Positions 7,961 through 16,016 are shown, numbered from the stretch's first letter. The stretch is DNA of 29,250 bases from UBA1140 sp964573285 (GCA_964573285.1 CAZNJD010000035.1:1-29250); one strand, 5' to 3'. Made by a program: numbers and translations. Notes: a model not told the origin generated them from the sequence alone.

Positions 7961-9124
7961 ATGTCAAAAGAGTACATATTTACAAGCGAATCAGTAACAG
8001 AAGGTCATCCTGATAAGATGGCAGACCAAATAAGTGATGCAATTTTAGATTATATTATAGAAAGAGACCCACATGCTAGAGTCGCTTGTGAGACAGTTTT
8101 GACTACTGGAATTTGTTTAATAGCAGGTGAACTCAAAACAGATATATATGCACCTATGCAAGATATTGCAAGAGAGGTTATTCGTGAAATTGGTTATACT
8201 GATGCTAGTTTTGGATTTGATTATAGAAGTGCAGGGATACTTAATGCTATTGGTGAACAGAGTATAGATATTACTCAAGGAGTTGATAAGCTTTCAGGTG
8301 AAATTGGAGCTGGTGACCAAGGTATGATGTTTGGATATGCTTCTAATGAGACCAAAGAGTTAATGCCTTTGGCTATATCTTTGGCTCATAAGATTACAGC
8401 TCAATTAGCTAAAGTGAGAAAAAATGGAACAGTTCCTTTTCTAAGACCTGATGGTAAAGCACAAGTGAGTGTGAGATATATAGATGATAAACCCGTAGCT
8501 ATTGATACTATTGTAATCTCTGCACAACATGATGAAAACATCTCTAAAGAACTTTTAGAAGAAGCTATTATAACAGAAGTTATTAATGAGGTTATTCCTA
8601 TGGAGTTCTTATCTAATGATATTACCTATCATATAAATCCTACAGGAAGATTTGTAATTGGCGGACCACAAGGTGATGCAGGACTTACTGGTAGAAAAAT
8701 CATTGTAGATACTTATGGTGGAAGTTGTCCTCATGGTGGTGGAGCATTTTCAGGCAAAGACCCTACCAAAGTTGATAGGAGTGGAGCTTATATGGCTAGA
8801 TATATAGCCAAAAACTTAGTATCAGCAGGAGTGAGTAATAAACTCACTATTCAAATTGCTTATGCTATTGGTGTAGTAGAGCCTATCTCTATTATGATAG
8901 ATACACATGGTGATAATCGTATAGAAGAGGGAAAAATAATCAACTGTATCCAAGAACTTTTTGATTTATCCCCAGCAGGAATTATCAAAGAGTTAGACCT
9001 TTTGAAACCCATATATAAGAAGAGTGCAACATATGGTCACTTTGGACATGAAGACAAGGGCTTTACTTGGGAAAAAATTAATCGTGTAAATGAGATAAAA
9101 AGCTACTTGAATATCAAAATATAG
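7961..9124 (+). CDS. metK: S-adenosylmethionine synthetase
   Basis: Makes S-adenosylmethionine from methionine and ATP, supplying methyl groups and, in this window, the SAM used by RimO. The 387-residue protein shows G-H-P-D-K (15-19), G-A-G-D-Q-G-M-M-F-G-Y-A (116-127) and the phosphate-binding loop G-G-G-A-F-S-G-K-D-P-T-K-V-D-R-S. An in-frame ATG also exists at 7949, overlapping the dxs stop by one base. I prefer 7961, which gives the family N-terminus M-S-K-E-Y-I-F-T-S-E and has TGGA 7 nt upstream, but 7949 (391 aa) cannot be excluded. No SAM riboswitch could fit, as there is no leader. An AT-only hairpin at 9139-9158 may end the transcript weakly. Confidence 0.95.
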   Translation: MSKEYIFTSESVTEGHPDKMADQISDAILDYIIERDPHARVACETVLTTGICLIAGELKTDIYAPMQDIAREVIREIGYTDASFGFDYRSAGILNAIGEQSIDITQGVDKLSGEIGAGDQGMMFGYASNETKELMPLAISLAHKITAQLAKVRKNGTVPFLRPDGKAQVSVRYIDDKPVAIDTIVISAQHDENISKELLEEAIITEVINEVIPMEFLSNDITYHINPTGRFVIGGPQGDAGLTGRKIIVDTYGGSCPHGGGAFSGKDPTKVDRSGAYMARYIAKNLVSAGVSNKLTIQIAYAIGVVEPISIMIDTHGDNRIEEGKIINCIQELFDLSPAGIIKELDLLKPIYKKSATYGHFGHEDKGFTWEKINRVNEIKSYLNIKI

Positions 9125-9167
9125 AGGTTAATTTTAACAATTAAAGGGTTATTTAATTATCTTTTGA

Positions 9168-9173
9168 TATAGT
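9168..9173 (+). promoter_or_regulatory. Promoter -10 box for the ferredoxin gene
   Basis: TATAGT in TTTTGATATAGTTTT lies 32 bp upstream of the ferredoxin ATG. It is followed by an AGGAG ribosome binding site at 9194-9198. A short palindrome, GTTAATTTTAAC (9127-9138), lies just upstream and could be an operator, but nothing else supports this. Confidence 0.4.
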
Positions 9174-9205
9174 TTTGAGGTAACTTAAAAATTAGGAGAA
9201 CAAAT

Positions 9206-9481
9206 ATGGCAGTAAAAATTACAGATACTTGTATCAATTGTGCAGCTTGTATTGACGAATGTCCAGTAGAAGCAATTGTAGATGAAGATGATAACCCAAC
9301 GGGTGAAGAAACTTATTATGTTTATGCTGATAAATGTGTAGAATGTGTAGATCATTTCGATGTTCCAGCTTGTGCTGAAGCATGTCCTACAGAAGGTTGT
9401 ATCGTTTGGGATGATGTAATAGAAGGTCATCCAGCTTCACCAGATAGAGGTGAAAAAGGCGAACCAGTTATCGAAGACTAG
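9206..9481 (+). CDS. fdxA: 2[4Fe-4S] ferredoxin, Allochromatium type
   Basis: A 91-residue acidic electron carrier. Cluster I is ligated by Cys9, Cys12, Cys15 and, from the other half, Cys60. Cluster II is ligated by Cys44, Cys47, Cys56 and Cys19. The eight-residue insert between Cys47 and Cys56 and the C-terminal extension (about 65-91) are hallmarks of Allochromatium-type ferredoxins, which have very low and split potentials. In Campylobacterota such ferredoxins serve pyruvate and 2-oxoglutarate oxidoreductases; that role here is inferred. The AGGAG site has good spacing to the ATG. The gene stands alone between its own promoter and a strong terminator. In Campylobacter and Helicobacter the same type of ferredoxin is near ndk or annotated fdxA. 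Confidence 0.93.
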   Translation: MAVKITDTCINCAACIDECPVEAIVDEDDNPTGEETYYVYADKCVECVDHFDVPACAEACPTEGCIVWDDVIEGHPASPDRGEKGEPVIED

Positions 9482-9491
9482 TTCTTTTTTG

Positions 9492-9517
9492 GATACCCTT
9501 TTTGGGTATCTTATTTC
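9492..9517 (+). terminator. Rho-independent terminator after the ferredoxin gene
   Basis: GATACCC (9492-9498) pairs perfectly with GGGTATC (9504-9510) across a TTTTT loop, 10 bp after the stop codon. It is followed by a T-rich tail, TTATTTC. This separates the ferredoxin gene from the ndk operon. Confidence 0.85.
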
Positions 9518-9604
9518 TACTTTGTAATTTTCTACAAACTCATTTCCTTAGAAAAGCTTTTTCTCATTAAAATTTCGATAGTATTCCACACTAAAATAGA
9601 ATGT

Positions 9605-9622
9605 ATAGTGATTTATCACTAT
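9605..9622 (+). promoter_or_regulatory. Perfect inverted repeat in the ndk leader
   Basis: ATAGTGA (9605-9611), loop TTTA, TCACTAT (9616-9622). It lies directly after a TAGAAT -10-like box (9597-9602, with TAAAAT overlapping at 9592-9597) and just before the ndk ribosome binding site GGAG (9629-9632). The transcription start would fall at or inside the first arm, so it is either an operator or a 5'-terminal mRNA hairpin that protects or modulates the message. Confidence 0.45.
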
Positions 9623-9641
9623 CATAATGGAGCAAATATTA

Positions 9642-10055
9642 ATGGAACGAACATTATCAATTATCAAACCAGATGCAGTAGCTAAAAATGTAGTAGGTCA
9701 AATTCTTTCAAGATTTGAAACAGCAGGACTTAGAATTGCAGCAACTAAAAAAATTCAACTAAGCCTTGCAGATGCCCAAGCTTTTTATGCTGTTCATGCT
9801 CAGAGACCTTTCTTCAAAGACCTTGTTGAGTTTATGATTAGTGGACCAGTTGTTGTAACTGTACTTGAGGGTGAAAATGCAATGGCAAAAAATAGAGAAC
9901 TTATGGGTGCTACTAATCCTAAAGAGGCTGATGCTGGTACAATTAGAGCTGATTTTGCTCAGAGTATTGATGCTAATGCTGTTCATGGTTCTGATTCTTT
10001 AGAAAATGCACAAATTGAGATTAACTTTTTCTTTGCACAAAGAGAGATAGTTTAA
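9642..10055 (+). CDS. ndk: Nucleoside diphosphate kinase
   Basis: A 137-residue enzyme that transfers the gamma phosphate between nucleoside tri- and diphosphates through a phosphohistidine. The N-terminus M-E-R-T-L-S-I-I-K-P-D-A-V and the catalytic His in A-V-H-G-S-D-S near the C-terminus are both canonical. An in-frame ATG at 9627 would add five residues. I choose 9642 because it gives the family N-terminus and because GGAG (9629-9632) sits 9 nt before it, overlapping the upstream ATG. It heads the run ndk-yceD-rpmF-plsX-fabH, an order shared with Campylobacter. Confidence 0.96.
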   Translation: MERTLSIIKPDAVAKNVVGQILSRFETAGLRIAATKKIQLSLADAQAFYAVHAQRPFFKDLVEFMISGPVVVTVLEGENAMAKNRELMGATNPKEADAGTIRADFAQSIDANAVHGSDSLENAQIEINFFFAQREIV

Positions 10056-10063
10056 TATAAACT

Positions 10064-10438
10064 ATGAAGATAGTTTTTGATAAGATTGGACAGACTCAGA
10101 AACCTTTTGATTTAACGGTAGAGAGTGTTAATTTCAAAGGAACTTTGGTCAAAAGTGGCTATCATAGCGTTCGATTAGAGGGAAGTTTAGAGGGTATTAT
10201 TGATTTAATATGTGATAGATGTGGAGATAAATATCAACAAGATATAAACTCTCTTCTAAGCTTAACTTTGAGTGATGAGGTCATAGAGACTAAAGATAAT
10301 TTGGATATAATCGAATTTTTAAATGGGGTTATCGACCTTGATTTTATAGTCCGAAGTGAGATAGCTTCAATTCAAAACTCATATCACAATTGTGAAAATT
10401 GTGAAAATGATACAGAAGAGTTCGAGAGAAAATTCTAA
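10064..10438 (+). CDS. YceD/DUF177 family protein, large-subunit rRNA accumulation
   Basis: A 124-residue protein of the DUF177 (YceD) family, recognised by its place between ndk and rpmF and by two CxxC pairs, Cys50/Cys53 (C-D-R-C) and Cys110/Cys113 (C-E-N-C). These could bind one zinc ion. YceD is linked in E. coli and plants to 23S rRNA accumulation, and its gene is almost always next to rpmF. It starts 8 bp after ndk. The rpmF message begins 41 bp further on. The molecular activity is unknown. Confidence 0.85.
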   Translation: MKIVFDKIGQTQKPFDLTVESVNFKGTLVKSGYHSVRLEGSLEGIIDLICDRCGDKYQQDINSLLSLTLSDEVIETKDNLDIIEFLNGVIDLDFIVRSEIASIQNSYHNCENCENDTEEFERKF

Positions 10439-10479
10439 TAAAGAGTAATTTAAAATATAAAAAATACAAAGGATAAAAA

Positions 10480-10641
10480 ATGGCAGTACCTAAGAGACGA
10501 GTTAGTAAGACTAGATCAGCAAAAAGAAGAACACATTACAAAGTTACACTTCCAAGACCTGTAAAAGATGAAGATGGAACATGGAGAATGCCTCACCATA
10601 TGAATATGACAACTGGTGAATATAACACAAAAAAAGCGTAA
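10480..10641 (+). CDS. rpmF: 50S ribosomal protein L32 (bL32), cysteine-free
   Basis: A 53-residue basic protein starting M-A-V-P-K-R-R-V-S-K-T-R and containing K-R-R-T-H-Y-K-V, the bL32 signature. It has no cysteines, so it is the form without the zinc ribbon. AAAGGA lies 6 nt before the ATG. It sits between yceD and plsX, the classical yceD-rpmF-plsX-fabH arrangement that ties ribosome production to lipid synthesis. plsX follows 12 bp after the stop. Confidence 0.96.
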   Translation: MAVPKRRVSKTRSAKRRTHYKVTLPRPVKDEDGTWRMPHHMNMTTGEYNTKKA

Positions 10642-10653
10642 TAAGCAGTTCTT

Positions 10654-11661
10654 ATGATTAGAATTGCCATAGACGCAATGGGTGGGGACTTTGGTCCTGA
10701 ACCTATTATTGAAGGTGTTATTCAAGCACTTGATGAAAAAAAATTCTTACCTATACTTGTAGGTGATACGGAACAAATACTACACCACTTACCTCAATAC
10801 TATTTAGAACAAGTAAAGATAGTAGAAGCATTAGATGTTATCTCAATGAGTGACTCTGCTACACAAGCTTTGAAACGAAGAGAATCATCTATATATAAGG
10901 CTATTGAGCTAGTTCGAGATAAAAAAGCTGATGGTGTAGTCTCAGCAGGACATAGTGGTGCAACTATGGCATTAGCTACTTTGCGTATTGGGCGACTTCC
11001 TGATATTTCCAAACCAGCACTAGCAACTATTATGCCAAGTATGTCACCAATTGCCAATACACTACTATTAGATGTAGGAGCTGTAACCGATTGTACACCC
11101 AAAAATCTATATGAGTTTGCTATTATGGGTGAGGTTTATGCTCAAAAAGTTTTAGGACTTAGAAAACCATCTGTTGGACTTCTTGCCAACGGTGAAGAGG
11201 ATAGTAAAGGTAATTCACTAACCAAAGAGGCTTTTAAACTAATGAAAGGTAATGTACCAGGGTTTAAAGGTAATGTTGAAGGGAGTGATATATTTAATGG
11301 GTCTGTTGATGTTGTAGTATGTGATGGATTTACAGGGAATATTGCTCTAAAAGCTAGTGAGGGTGTAGCCTCAACTATTTTTGATTTAATGAAGACACAG
11401 ATACGAAAATCAATCCCTGCAAAGATTGGGGCATTGCTTATGAAGAAAAAAGTGTTTACAAAACTCAAAAATAAAGTAGATTATGCAGAATATGGTGGTG
11501 CTCCTTTACTTGGAGTAAATGGTTGTGCTATTATATCGCACGGAAAAAGTAATGCAAAAGCAATTAAAAATGCTATTTTTCAAGCTATAGCCTATAATGA
11601 TTCAGGTGTAAATAGTGCGATAGAAAAATTATTGATTAAAAATAACGAACAAGGTAAATAA
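10654..11661 (+). CDS. plsX: Phosphate acyltransferase PlsX
   Basis: A 335-residue peripheral membrane enzyme that converts acyl-ACP and phosphate into acyl-phosphate, the donor used by PlsY to start phospholipid synthesis. The N-terminus I-A-I-D-A-M-G-G-D-F-G-P is the family signature. Internal conserved parts are S-A-G-H-S-G-A-T-M-A, L-L-D-V-G-A and V-V-C-D-G-F-T-G-N-I-A-L-K. Length is normal. Its TAA overlaps the fabH ATG by one base, implying translational coupling. Minus-strand frames within it are shadows. Confidence 0.96.
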   Translation: MIRIAIDAMGGDFGPEPIIEGVIQALDEKKFLPILVGDTEQILHHLPQYYLEQVKIVEALDVISMSDSATQALKRRESSIYKAIELVRDKKADGVVSAGHSGATMALATLRIGRLPDISKPALATIMPSMSPIANTLLLDVGAVTDCTPKNLYEFAIMGEVYAQKVLGLRKPSVGLLANGEEDSKGNSLTKEAFKLMKGNVPGFKGNVEGSDIFNGSVDVVVCDGFTGNIALKASEGVASTIFDLMKTQIRKSIPAKIGALLMKKKVFTKLKNKVDYAEYGGAPLLGVNGCAIISHGKSNAKAIKNAIFQAIAYNDSGVNSAIEKLLIKNNEQGK

Positions 11662-12659
11662 TGTACGCGAAATTTCACTCTATTGGGGCATTTATACCCT
11701 CAAAAATATTGAGTAACGAAGATTTAGAAAAAATGGTGGATACAAGTGATGAGTGGATTTTAAAGCGTACAGGTATCAAAGAGAGGCATATAGCAGAAGA
11801 TAATGAAGTTACAAGTGATATGGCTACCAAAGCTTCTAAAATAGCAATAAAAAGAGCAGGATTAGAGCTTGAAGATATTGATTTGGTTGTTTGTGCTACA
11901 GTTACACCTGATTATTTCAATATGCCAGCAACTGCATGTATTATTTCAGATAAATTAGGTATCAAAAATGTTCAAGCTTTTGATATATCTGCTGCTTGTA
12001 GTGGATTTGTGTATGCACTCAGTATTGCCAAAGCATTTATAGAAGCAGGTATGAAGAAACATGTTCTTATAATTGGAGCAGAGAAGTTTAGCTCACTCGT
12101 TGATTATACAGATAGAAGTACATGTATTTTATTTGGTGATGGAGCAGGTGCAGCTGTAATTTCTGCTACTAGGAATAAAGATGAAGCTATAGTGGATATT
12201 CATGCTAGTGCAGATGGAAGCTATGCTGACTTTTTAGTAACTCCAGCACCAGGTAGTGTAAATCCTGCTTCACAAAAAGTTATAGATGAGGGTTTAAATT
12301 TTGTTCAGATGAAAGGGAATGAGACTTTTAGACTAGCTGTTAAAACATTAACTAAAGATGTCAAATCAATCTTGGCAAAAAATAGCATAGACTCAAAGGA
12401 TATTCCTCATTTTATTCCACATCAAGCCAACTATCGTATTATTAAAGCAGTAGGTGATGCTCTAAAAATGACAAAAGAACAAGTCGTAGTAACAGTTGAA
12501 AAATATGGTAATACTTCAGCTGCATCTATACCTATGGCTATAAATGATATTTATGAGTCAGGGCGACTAAAAAAAGGCGAAATGATGCTTTTAGATACAT
12601 TTGGTGGTGGTCTTACTTGGGCTAGTGCTTTATTGCCATTTGCAGGGGAGGCATTGTAG
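11661..12659 (+). CDS. fabH: 3-oxoacyl-[acyl-carrier-protein] synthase III
   Basis: A 332-residue thiolase-fold enzyme that condenses acetyl-CoA with malonyl-ACP to start fatty-acid elongation. The catalytic triad is visible: Cys113 in A-A-C-S-G-F, His254 in P-H-Q-A-N and Asn284 in Y-G-N-T-S-A-A-S-I-P. The C-terminal G-G-G-L-T-W-A-S-A is also typical. It is the last gene of the ndk operon. The stem of a hairpin terminator begins inside its last codons. Confidence 0.97.
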   Translation: MYAKFHSIGAFIPSKILSNEDLEKMVDTSDEWILKRTGIKERHIAEDNEVTSDMATKASKIAIKRAGLELEDIDLVVCATVTPDYFNMPATACIISDKLGIKNVQAFDISAACSGFVYALSIAKAFIEAGMKKHVLIIGAEKFSSLVDYTDRSTCILFGDGAGAAVISATRNKDEAIVDIHASADGSYADFLVTPAPGSVNPASQKVIDEGLNFVQMKGNETFRLAVKTLTKDVKSILAKNSIDSKDIPHFIPHQANYRIIKAVGDALKMTKEQVVVTVEKYGNTSAASIPMAINDIYESGRLKKGEMMLLDTFGGGLTWASALLPFAGEAL

Positions 12660-12695
12660 AGACAGGATATATTCTGTCTCTACTATATTTTACTA
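12656..12695. terminator. Hairpin terminator between convergent fabH and cytochrome c peroxidase genes
   Basis: GTAGAGACAG (12656-12665) pairs perfectly over 10 bp with CTGTCTCTAC (12674-12683) around an 8-nt loop. The left arm includes the fabH TAG stop. It is followed by TATATTTTACTACTTTT on the plus strand. The peroxidase gene ends at 12693 on the other strand, so the stem probably serves both directions. Confidence 0.75.
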
Positions 12696-13769
12696 CTTTT
12701 CATTTGGTCTAGCTGTTTTTATACTACTTGTTGGTAGCTGTAGATACTCTATTTTTGGTTTTTCACCCTCTAATGATTGTAAAAAAGCATAAATCTTATC
12801 AATATCTTTACTATTTAGAGATATAGGCATAATATCTACACTAAAGTTATTGGTTTTTTTATCCGATTTTATTTTATATCCAACTTGAACTTTTCCCATC
12901 TCTTTTATAGCCTCTTTTAAATCCCATATCATACCATTATGAAAATATGGAGCAGTCTCTGTAATATTTCGTAGAGTTGGTACTTTTATCATTTTCTTAT
13001 ATTTTCCTATAAAATTACCTACATCTCTATATTTATATCTCTTTTTTAACTCAAATGGTTTTAACTCTCCACCCAAAGCTATTCCATTATGACAGGTTAC
13101 ACACCCTTTATCTATAAATATTTCTAAACCCTCTTTCTCTTTTTTACTCAAAGCATCTTTTTTACCATTTAAAAAATCATCATATCGAGATGGTGTAACA
13201 AGTGTTCTCTCAAAAATGGCAATAGTATCTGCTATCTGTTTAAATGTAACTTTTTTCTTTGTTTTATACGCTTTATGAAATAGTTCGACATATTCAGGAA
13301 TTGAGTTTATTCTCTGTTCTATAAGCTCTTTAGGTGCTGCCATCTCTACTCCTGCTTGTATTGGACCTTGTGCTTGGTCTTCAAGGTCTGGACTTCTTCC
13401 ATCCCAAAATTGTCTCTTTGCAAAAACAGCATTATATACAGTTGGAGAGTTTAGATGCATAGGGTTTCCTGCCCATCTATGACCAATAGCTTTAGAGACA
13501 CCATCAACTCCACCTAAGCCAAGATTATGACACCAATTACATGATATAAGGCTACTTTTAGATAGTCTAGGATCGAAATATAGCATTTCTCCTAAATGAA
13601 CTCTTTTTGGGGTTATAACTTTTTTAGGGTCTATTATTTTTAAAAGCTCTTTTTCACTATTTGGAATTGGTGCTAATCCACTTTCTTTAGCCTTTTCTAT
13701 TAAAGTTGTAGGAGAGCTAAATAGAAGTGAAGTAGCAAGAAGTTGAAGTATAACTTTTTTGAGTTGCAT
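12693..13769 (-). CDS. Di-heme cytochrome c peroxidase (MauG/CcpA family), periplasmic
   Basis: A 358-residue protein with an N-terminal hydrophobic signal peptide (about 1-19) and two c-type haem sites: C-N-W-C-H at 77-81 and C-V-T-C-H at 223-227. Other family parts are F-W-D-G-R-S-P-D-L-E-D-Q-A (121-133) and V-P-T-L-R-N-I followed by A-P-Y-F-H-N-G-M (263-280). Such enzymes reduce periplasmic hydrogen peroxide to water with electrons from soluble cytochrome c. Campylobacter has paralogues of this family. AAAGGA precedes the ATG. The gene is monocistronic, with a TATAAT box and an overlapping palindrome upstream that suggest regulated expression. Confidence 0.93.
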   Translation of the reverse strand: MQLKKVILQLLATSLLFSSPTTLIEKAKESGLAPIPNSEKELLKIIDPKKVITPKRVHLGEMLYFDPRLSKSSLISCNWCHNLGLGGVDGVSKAIGHRWAGNPMHLNSPTVYNAVFAKRQFWDGRSPDLEDQAQGPIQAGVEMAAPKELIEQRINSIPEYVELFHKAYKTKKKVTFKQIADTIAIFERTLVTPSRYDDFLNGKKDALSKKEKEGLEIFIDKGCVTCHNGIALGGELKPFELKKRYKYRDVGNFIGKYKKMIKVPTLRNITETAPYFHNGMIWDLKEAIKEMGKVQVGYKIKSDKKTNNFSVDIMPISLNSKDIDKIYAFLQSLEGEKPKIEYLQLPTSSIKTARPNEK

Positions 13770-13795
13770 AATATGTATCCTTTATATAAAATAAT

Positions 13796-13813
13796 ATGTT
13801 ATTTAACATTATA
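13796..13813 (-). promoter_or_regulatory. Promoter and overlapping palindrome upstream of the peroxidase gene
   Basis: On the minus strand TATAAT lies at 13813-13808, giving a start near 13801. The 14-bp perfect palindrome ATGTTA-TT-TAACAT (13796-13809) covers the end of the -10 box and the predicted start. That is a repressor-type position. Which regulator binds is unknown. Confidence 0.45.
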
Positions 13814-14097
13814 TAATAAGAAATATTAAGGAAACTTGAAAATAGCTTTTACTGTACCTAATAGTTTGTGGCATTAATAAATATGAGGTAAAAGCTATAA
13901 ATTTTAGAAGGTTATGAAAGAAAATAATAAAAAAAGGAAAAAATTATCTCTTTCATGTTCAAAGTATAATAGGTAAATGTGTTCTAATCGTGAAAATTTA
14001 AAAAAAAAAATGCTTTTCAAACAATTATTTTATGGGCTTTGGTACTAAAAAATAGCAAATAATATTAAAGAACTAAGTATGATTTTTCTTAGCTTTA
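13814..14097. other. Gene-free stretch between recQ 3' end and peroxidase promoter
   Basis: It contains an 11-bp inverted repeat with a 35-nt loop (13842-13898), a plus-strand TATAAT (13965-13970), an A-run and T-rich segments, and a small hairpin CTAAG...CTTAG near 14074-14092 that may weakly end recQ transcripts. A 20-codon plus-strand frame (13914-13976) was judged too weak to call. No family-level signal was recognised. Confidence 0.5.
13842..13898. repeat. 11-bp inverted repeat with 35-nt loop
   Basis: ATAGCTTTTAC (13842-13852) is the exact reverse complement of GTAAAAGCTAT (13888-13898). On the minus strand the second arm is followed by TTTTCAAG, so it could act as a weak recQ terminator. 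It could also be the two ends of a tiny non-autonomous element or a structured RNA. Confidence 0.5.
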
Positions 14098-15888
14098 TTA
14101 GTTATTTTTTATATTTTCGATTAGCTCTATAAATTGTGTTCCATATCTCTCAAATTTAACCTCTCCTATACCATGTATTGCTAACATCTCTATTTTATTG
14201 CTTGGCATAGCTATAGACAGCTCTTTGAGTGTTTTATCTGAAAATACTACATATGGGGGAACTCCATTTGCTATAGCAATCTCTTTTCTTAGCTCTCTTA
14301 GTTTATCAAATATATCTACTTCATAATCATCAAAATAGGTAACTTTTCTCTTCTCTTTTACCTTTTTGAGTACTATTCTATCTTCTCTTATAGTGACCTT
14401 TTCTTCTCCTTTGAGTATAGATACTCCTATATTAGTTAAGCTATATACTTTGAAATCACCTATAGATACTGCTCCTAACTCTAGTAGTTTATCTGATATG
14501 GCTAACCATTGAGGTTTGGAGTAGTTTTTTCCTATACCATATACAGATAATTGATTGTGAAAGTTATTTAAAATTCTCTGCTCTTTACTTCCTCTTAGGA
14601 CATCTACTATATAGTGGATACCAAATGATTGTTTGGTTCTATATATTGCAGAGAGTAGTTTTCTTGCATCTTGGGTTATATCTATAGAGTTTTTATCTGG
14701 ATTTATACAATTATCACATCTATTTTTGCATGGGTTTATATTATCATGAAAATAGTTAGCTATCTGTTGGTGACGACATAATTCAGAATCTGCAAATCTT
14801 GACATGGTATTGATTTTTTCATACGCATTTGTTTTATATGGAGTATTTGGAAGTTCATCTATAAATGATTTTTGTTGGATTATATCTTGGGCTGAAAATA
14901 GTAATATTGTTTTCGCATCTAATCCATCTCTTCCTGCTCTTCCTATCTCTTGGTAATAGTTTTCTAAGGTTTTTGGCATATTCATATGAACCACAAATCG
15001 TATATTACTTTTGTCTATTCCCATTCCAAAAGCTATTGTAGCTACTACTATATTTATATTGTCTGCTACAAAATCACTATAGACTCTTTTTTTTATATCA
15101 TTGGCTAGTCCTGCATGAAATGCTTCTGCTTTATATCCCTGTTTTTTCAGATATTTGGCTACTGCTTCGGTCTGTTTTCGTGAAAAGGCATAAACTATCC
15201 CTGCTACTTCTCCTTGTTCTTTGAGAAAATTAATAAGTTGTCTTCTCCCATCACTTTGTCTATGTTCAGCTGTAATAGTTATATTGGAACGAAATATAGA
15301 GCCTGTTACTATTTTAGGATTTTGAAGTTGAAGATTTGAGACTATATCTTCTCGAACCAATGGAGTAGCAGTAGCTGTAAAGGCCGAAATAGGAGTTGAT
15401 GGAAATGATATTTTTAGCTGTGATAACATTCTATAGTGTTCTCTAAACTCATGTCCCCATTCACTTACACAGTGAGCTTCATCTATTACAAAGAAGTTTA
15501 TATCAAAATTCATAATAAAATTTAAAAAACTCTCTTGCATAAGTCTTTCAGGTGCTACATATAATAGTTTTATTCTATTTTGATATAAATCTTTGGCTAT
15601 CTCTTTGGTCTCTTGTGGAGTTTGCATAGAGCTTAACATTGCTGAATTTATACCATTTTCTCGTAATGCTACAACTTGGTCATGCATTAGGGCTAATAGT
15701 GGAGATACCACAATGGTAACACCATTCATTAAAAGTGAGGGAAGTTGATAACATAGAGATTTCCCTCCTCCTGTAGGAAGTATCATCAATACATCTTCTC
15801 TATTTAATATTGCATCTATCACCTCCTCTTGTTGATTTCTAAAAGATTTGTGTCCAAAATAGTGTTGTAGTGTATCTAGCTTATTCAT
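14098..15888 (-). CDS. recQ: ATP-dependent DNA helicase RecQ
   Basis: A 596-residue 3'-5' DNA helicase of recombination and replication-fork repair. Two RecA-like lobes carry Walker A G-G-G-K-S (40-44), DEAH at 136-139, the aromatic-rich loop S-E-W-G-H-E-F-R and motif VI Q-E-I-G-R-A-G-R-D-G (313-322). These are followed by the RecQ zinc site (Cys371, Cys387, Cys391, Cys394), a winged helix (about 400-510) and a C-terminal HRDC domain (about 515-596). All domains of full-length RecQ are present. No ribosome binding site precedes the ATG. Instead a TAAAAT -10 box ends 6 nt before it, so the mRNA may be leaderless. Confidence 0.96.
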   Translation of the reverse strand: MNKLDTLQHYFGHKSFRNQQEEVIDAILNREDVLMILPTGGGKSLCYQLPSLLMNGVTIVVSPLLALMHDQVVALRENGINSAMLSSMQTPQETKEIAKDLYQNRIKLLYVAPERLMQESFLNFIMNFDINFFVIDEAHCVSEWGHEFREHYRMLSQLKISFPSTPISAFTATATPLVREDIVSNLQLQNPKIVTGSIFRSNITITAEHRQSDGRRQLINFLKEQGEVAGIVYAFSRKQTEAVAKYLKKQGYKAEAFHAGLANDIKKRVYSDFVADNINIVVATIAFGMGIDKSNIRFVVHMNMPKTLENYYQEIGRAGRDGLDAKTILLFSAQDIIQQKSFIDELPNTPYKTNAYEKINTMSRFADSELCRHQQIANYFHDNINPCKNRCDNCINPDKNSIDITQDARKLLSAIYRTKQSFGIHYIVDVLRGSKEQRILNNFHNQLSVYGIGKNYSKPQWLAISDKLLELGAVSIGDFKVYSLTNIGVSILKGEEKVTIREDRIVLKKVKEKRKVTYFDDYEVDIFDKLRELRKEIAIANGVPPYVVFSDKTLKELSIAMPSNKIEMLAIHGIGEVKFERYGTQFIELIENIKNN

Positions 15889-15894
15889 AATTGT

Positions 15895-15900
15895 ATTTTA
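15895..15900 (-). promoter_or_regulatory. recQ -10 box placed for a leaderless mRNA
   Basis: On the minus strand TAAAAT (15900-15895) is followed by six bases, ACAATT, and then the recQ ATG. Transcription would start at or within a base or two of the start codon. No purine-rich ribosome binding site lies between. Confidence 0.5.
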
Positions 15901-16016
15901 TCCAAAGGTAACTTGAAATACTAATTTATATTAATATTCAATATTGTTAAATGTGATAAATATCTTTTATTTTTTGATAAAAGAGAAAAACACTCTTATA
16001 TATTAGATATATATGC

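Noticed and set aside
7921..7965. SAM-responsive riboswitch before metK
   Set aside because: dxs and metK are only 11 bp apart or overlapping, so there is no room for a leader RNA.
13914..13976. 20-codon plus-strand frame starting M-K-E-N-N-K-K-R-K-K
   Set aside because: The AAGG lies too close to the ATG, the composition is that of A-rich spacer, and there is nothing to compare it with.
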